Shown one piece after another: positions 32,651 to 33,660 of a stretch of 33,660 bases of DNA (positions within the stretch are counted from its first letter, which is position 1; every line of letters begins with the position of its first letter). The DNA comes from an uncultured Lachnospiraceae bacterium (GTDB lineage: Bacteria; Bacillota; Clostridia; Lachnospirales; Lachnospiraceae), in NCBI GenBank assembly GCA_946629665.1, contig CAMOYC010000007.1, positions 1 to 33,660 on the forward strand, read 5' to 3'. The notes beneath the pieces are model-generated. The model was not told the DNA's origin and made no database searches. It saw only the letters and a program-made list of their open reading frames with translations. The translations under genes and the position numbers were made by a program.

Positions 32651-32799
32651 GGCAGTTTTCTCCTTTTTTTTGTTTATAAACATATCAATTATAGAAGATA
32701 TTATAGTACATTTCTGGGAAGAATCCCACAAGAATCTGGGAAATATGGTCAGGAAAGGGGGATGATCCTCAGAGAGGTATATATATTACAAATGACGGG

Positions 32800-32811
32800 T
32801 GTGGATATTCC
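32800..32811. repeat. 12-bp direct repeat, copy 1 (TGTGGATATTCC)
   Basis: TGTGGATATTCC occurs here and again, identically, at 32998-33009. It contains the small dyad GGA-TAT-TCC and is followed by the palindrome AATTGCAATT. It may be a regulator site for the second GRE. Confidence 0.5.
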
Positions 32812-32883
32812 AATTGCAATTCGGGCAAACCAAGAAAAAAACAGATCAGAAAAAACTTGTTCCTGATAACAAATTGTTCCATA

Positions 32884-32912
32884 TTGACATAGGTAATACC
32901 TTGTGCTTACAA
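32884..32912 (+). promoter_or_regulatory. candidate promoter upstream of the second GRE
   Basis: A consensus TTGACA (32884-32889) is followed after 17 bases by TTACAA (32907-32912) with TGC before it as an extended -10. The leader to the GRE start would be about 235 bases. Confidence 0.45.
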
Positions 32913-32997
32913 AAAAATGCATGGTCCTCCCTATTTTTTTGTCAGTTTTTTGTAAAAAGTTATAAAAAATCATTAATTGATTATTGCAAATTAACGA

Positions 32998-33009
32998 TGT
33001 GGATATTCC
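32998..33009. repeat. 12-bp direct repeat, copy 2 (TGTGGATATTCC)
   Basis: This second exact copy lies where the -35 region of a TATAAT promoter at 33033-33038 would be. That promoter has no recognisable -35 hexamer, so the repeat could bind an activator that replaces it. Confidence 0.5.
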
Positions 33010-33032
33010 CAAAATGCCACTTTTCCTTCATG

Positions 33033-33038
33033 TATAAT
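33033..33038 (+). promoter_or_regulatory. TATAAT -10 box of a second GRE promoter
   Basis: A perfect TATAAT lies 24 bases after the second TGTGGATATTCC copy and about 115 bases before the GRE start. No -35 is seen, which fits an activator-dependent promoter. Confidence 0.4.
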
Positions 33039-33155
33039 CTTTATTAGATGAAAACTCAGGTATTAGGTTGATTTATGGGTTATGGGAATTTGAGTGATCA
33101 TCTCAACAATTTATTGACAGGCCATAAGGCCGAAAAAGTAAGGAGGAAAATTGTA

Positions 33156-33660
33156 ATGATTGCAAAAGGATTTACAGAGCCAACCGCACGTATCAAATCT
33201 TTAAAGGCAGAAGTTGTTAATGCTGTTCCGGAAGTTGAGCCGTACAGAGCCGTCCTGATTACAGAGTCTTATAAAGAGACAGAGGGAATGCCAGCGGTTA
33301 TGAGAAGAGCAAAAGCTAATGAGAAGATCTTCAACAATCTTCCTGTTGTTATTCGTGACAACGAGCTTATCGTTGGTGCTCTTTCCGTAAAGCCTCGTTC
33401 CACAAACCTTTGCCCGGAGTTCTCTTATGACTGGGTAGAGAAAGAGTTCAAGACAATGGCTACACGTATGTGTGACCCGTTCGTAATCACAGAAGAAACA
33501 GCTGATATCCTTCACGAAGTATTCAAGTACTGGAAAGGTAAAACAACAAGCGAGTTAGCTACTTCCTACATGAGCCAGGAAGCACTTGACTGCCAGGCTG
33601 GCGGTGTTTTCACAGTAGGTAACTACTACTTTGGTGGAATCGGACATGTTTGTGTAGACT
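33156..33660 (+). CDS. glycyl radical enzyme, diol dehydratase / choline lyase group (5' part, cut by window end)
   Basis: The first 168 residues of a second GRE are present, with the frame open to the window end. The start MIAKGFTEPTARIKSLK, then RAVLITESYKETEGMPAVMRRA, NELIVGALSVKPRS, EYWKGKTTSELATSYM-like and VFTVGNYYFGGIGHVCVDY match, from memory, the N-terminus of the B12-independent glycerol dehydratase DhaB1 and are also close to choline TMA-lyase. The active-site Cys and Gly loops lie beyond the window, so glycerol, propanediol or choline as substrate cannot be decided. AAGGAGG is nine bases upstream. Codons are strongly biased (GTT, CTT, CGT, AAG), like the thiolase, indicating high expression. 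No activase is in view on this side. Confidence 0.88.
   Translation, partial: MIAKGFTEPTARIKSLKAEVVNAVPEVEPYRAVLITESYKETEGMPAVMRRAKANEKIFNNLPVVIRDNELIVGALSVKPRSTNLCPEFSYDWVEKEFKTMATRMCDPFVITEETADILHEVFKYWKGKTTSELATSYMSQEALDCQAGGVFTVGNYYFGGIGHVCVD

Larger units (their letters stand above)
32651..33155. other. AT-rich intergenic region upstream of the second GRE
   Basis: About 500 bases contain no convincing gene. The two frames here (plus 32799-33047, minus 32749-33012) overlap each other, lack good ribosome binding sites and look like chance. The region holds the upstream DNA of the small minus gene, a 12-bp direct repeat (32800 and 32998), TTGTTCC twice (32857 and 32874), a dyad AACAA/TTGTT and the promoters for the GRE. 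A GGCC-ATAA-GGCC hairpin (about 33119-33130) and AAGGAGG (33140-33146) end the leader. I do not recognise a riboswitch. Confidence 0.6.

Noticed and set aside
32749-33047. Overlapping small frames on both strands in the AT-rich leader
   Set aside because: Neither has a good ribosome binding site, composition is low in coding signal, and they cross the predicted promoters and repeats of the second GRE.
1-33660. CRISPR arrays, tRNA or rRNA genes, insertion sequences, prophage genes
   Set aside because: I looked for evenly spaced repeats, tRNA T-loop patterns, transposase or integrase motifs and phage structural genes and found none.

Overview
The window looks like chromosomal DNA of a strict anaerobe in the Firmicutes, most likely a gut Lachnospiraceae-type Clostridium. 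The grounds are two glycyl radical enzymes (GREs), a Gram-positive lipobox, AGGAGG-type ribosome binding sites on nearly every gene, AT-rich promoters with extended -10 elements beside GC-richer coding DNA, and short rho-independent terminators. I see no rRNA, tRNA, CRISPR array, insertion sequence or phage module. The assignment to a family is inference.

Left part (1-8500): a CoA-transferase, a Cof-type HAD phosphatase, a DEDDh exonuclease and a 33-residue microprotein. These are followed by a compact locus: a short GRE activase (minus strand), a divergent YbiW/PflF-like GRE, a fructose-6-phosphate-aldolase-type transaldolase and a convergent DeoR-family regulator. The same gene set (GRE, activase, FSA) occurs in E. 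coli, where YbiW is reported to open 1,5-anhydroglucitol 6-phosphate to 1-deoxyfructose 6-phosphate and FSA to split that to glyceraldehyde 3-phosphate and hydroxyacetone. The divergent promoter region carries two near-identical 21-bp repeats, one lying over the GRE transcription start. This locus is the most interesting part of the window.

Middle (8500-21500): a three-domain ManC-cupin-ManA fusion for GDP-mannose supply, a strongly codon-biased thiolase, a GH32 fructosidase, an aldo/keto reductase with a two-cluster ferredoxin tail, a macro-domain protein, a divergent pair of secreted proteins (beta-propeller-like and GH73 glucosaminidase), then Gfo/Idh oxidoreductase, Nudix hydrolase, NAD synthetase and an iron-containing alcohol dehydrogenase.

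Right part (21500-33660): a flavodoxin-like protein with a tannase-family esterase and a class C beta-lactamase-like esterase; a redox operon (flavodoxin-like reductase, thioredoxin-like protein, thioredoxin reductase) closed by a strong terminator; a four-gene RbsABC-type ABC importer; a small unknown minus-strand gene; and, after about 500 bp of AT-rich leader with repeats, the first 168 codons of a second, highly expressed GRE of the glycerol/propanediol dehydratase-choline lyase group, cut by the window end.
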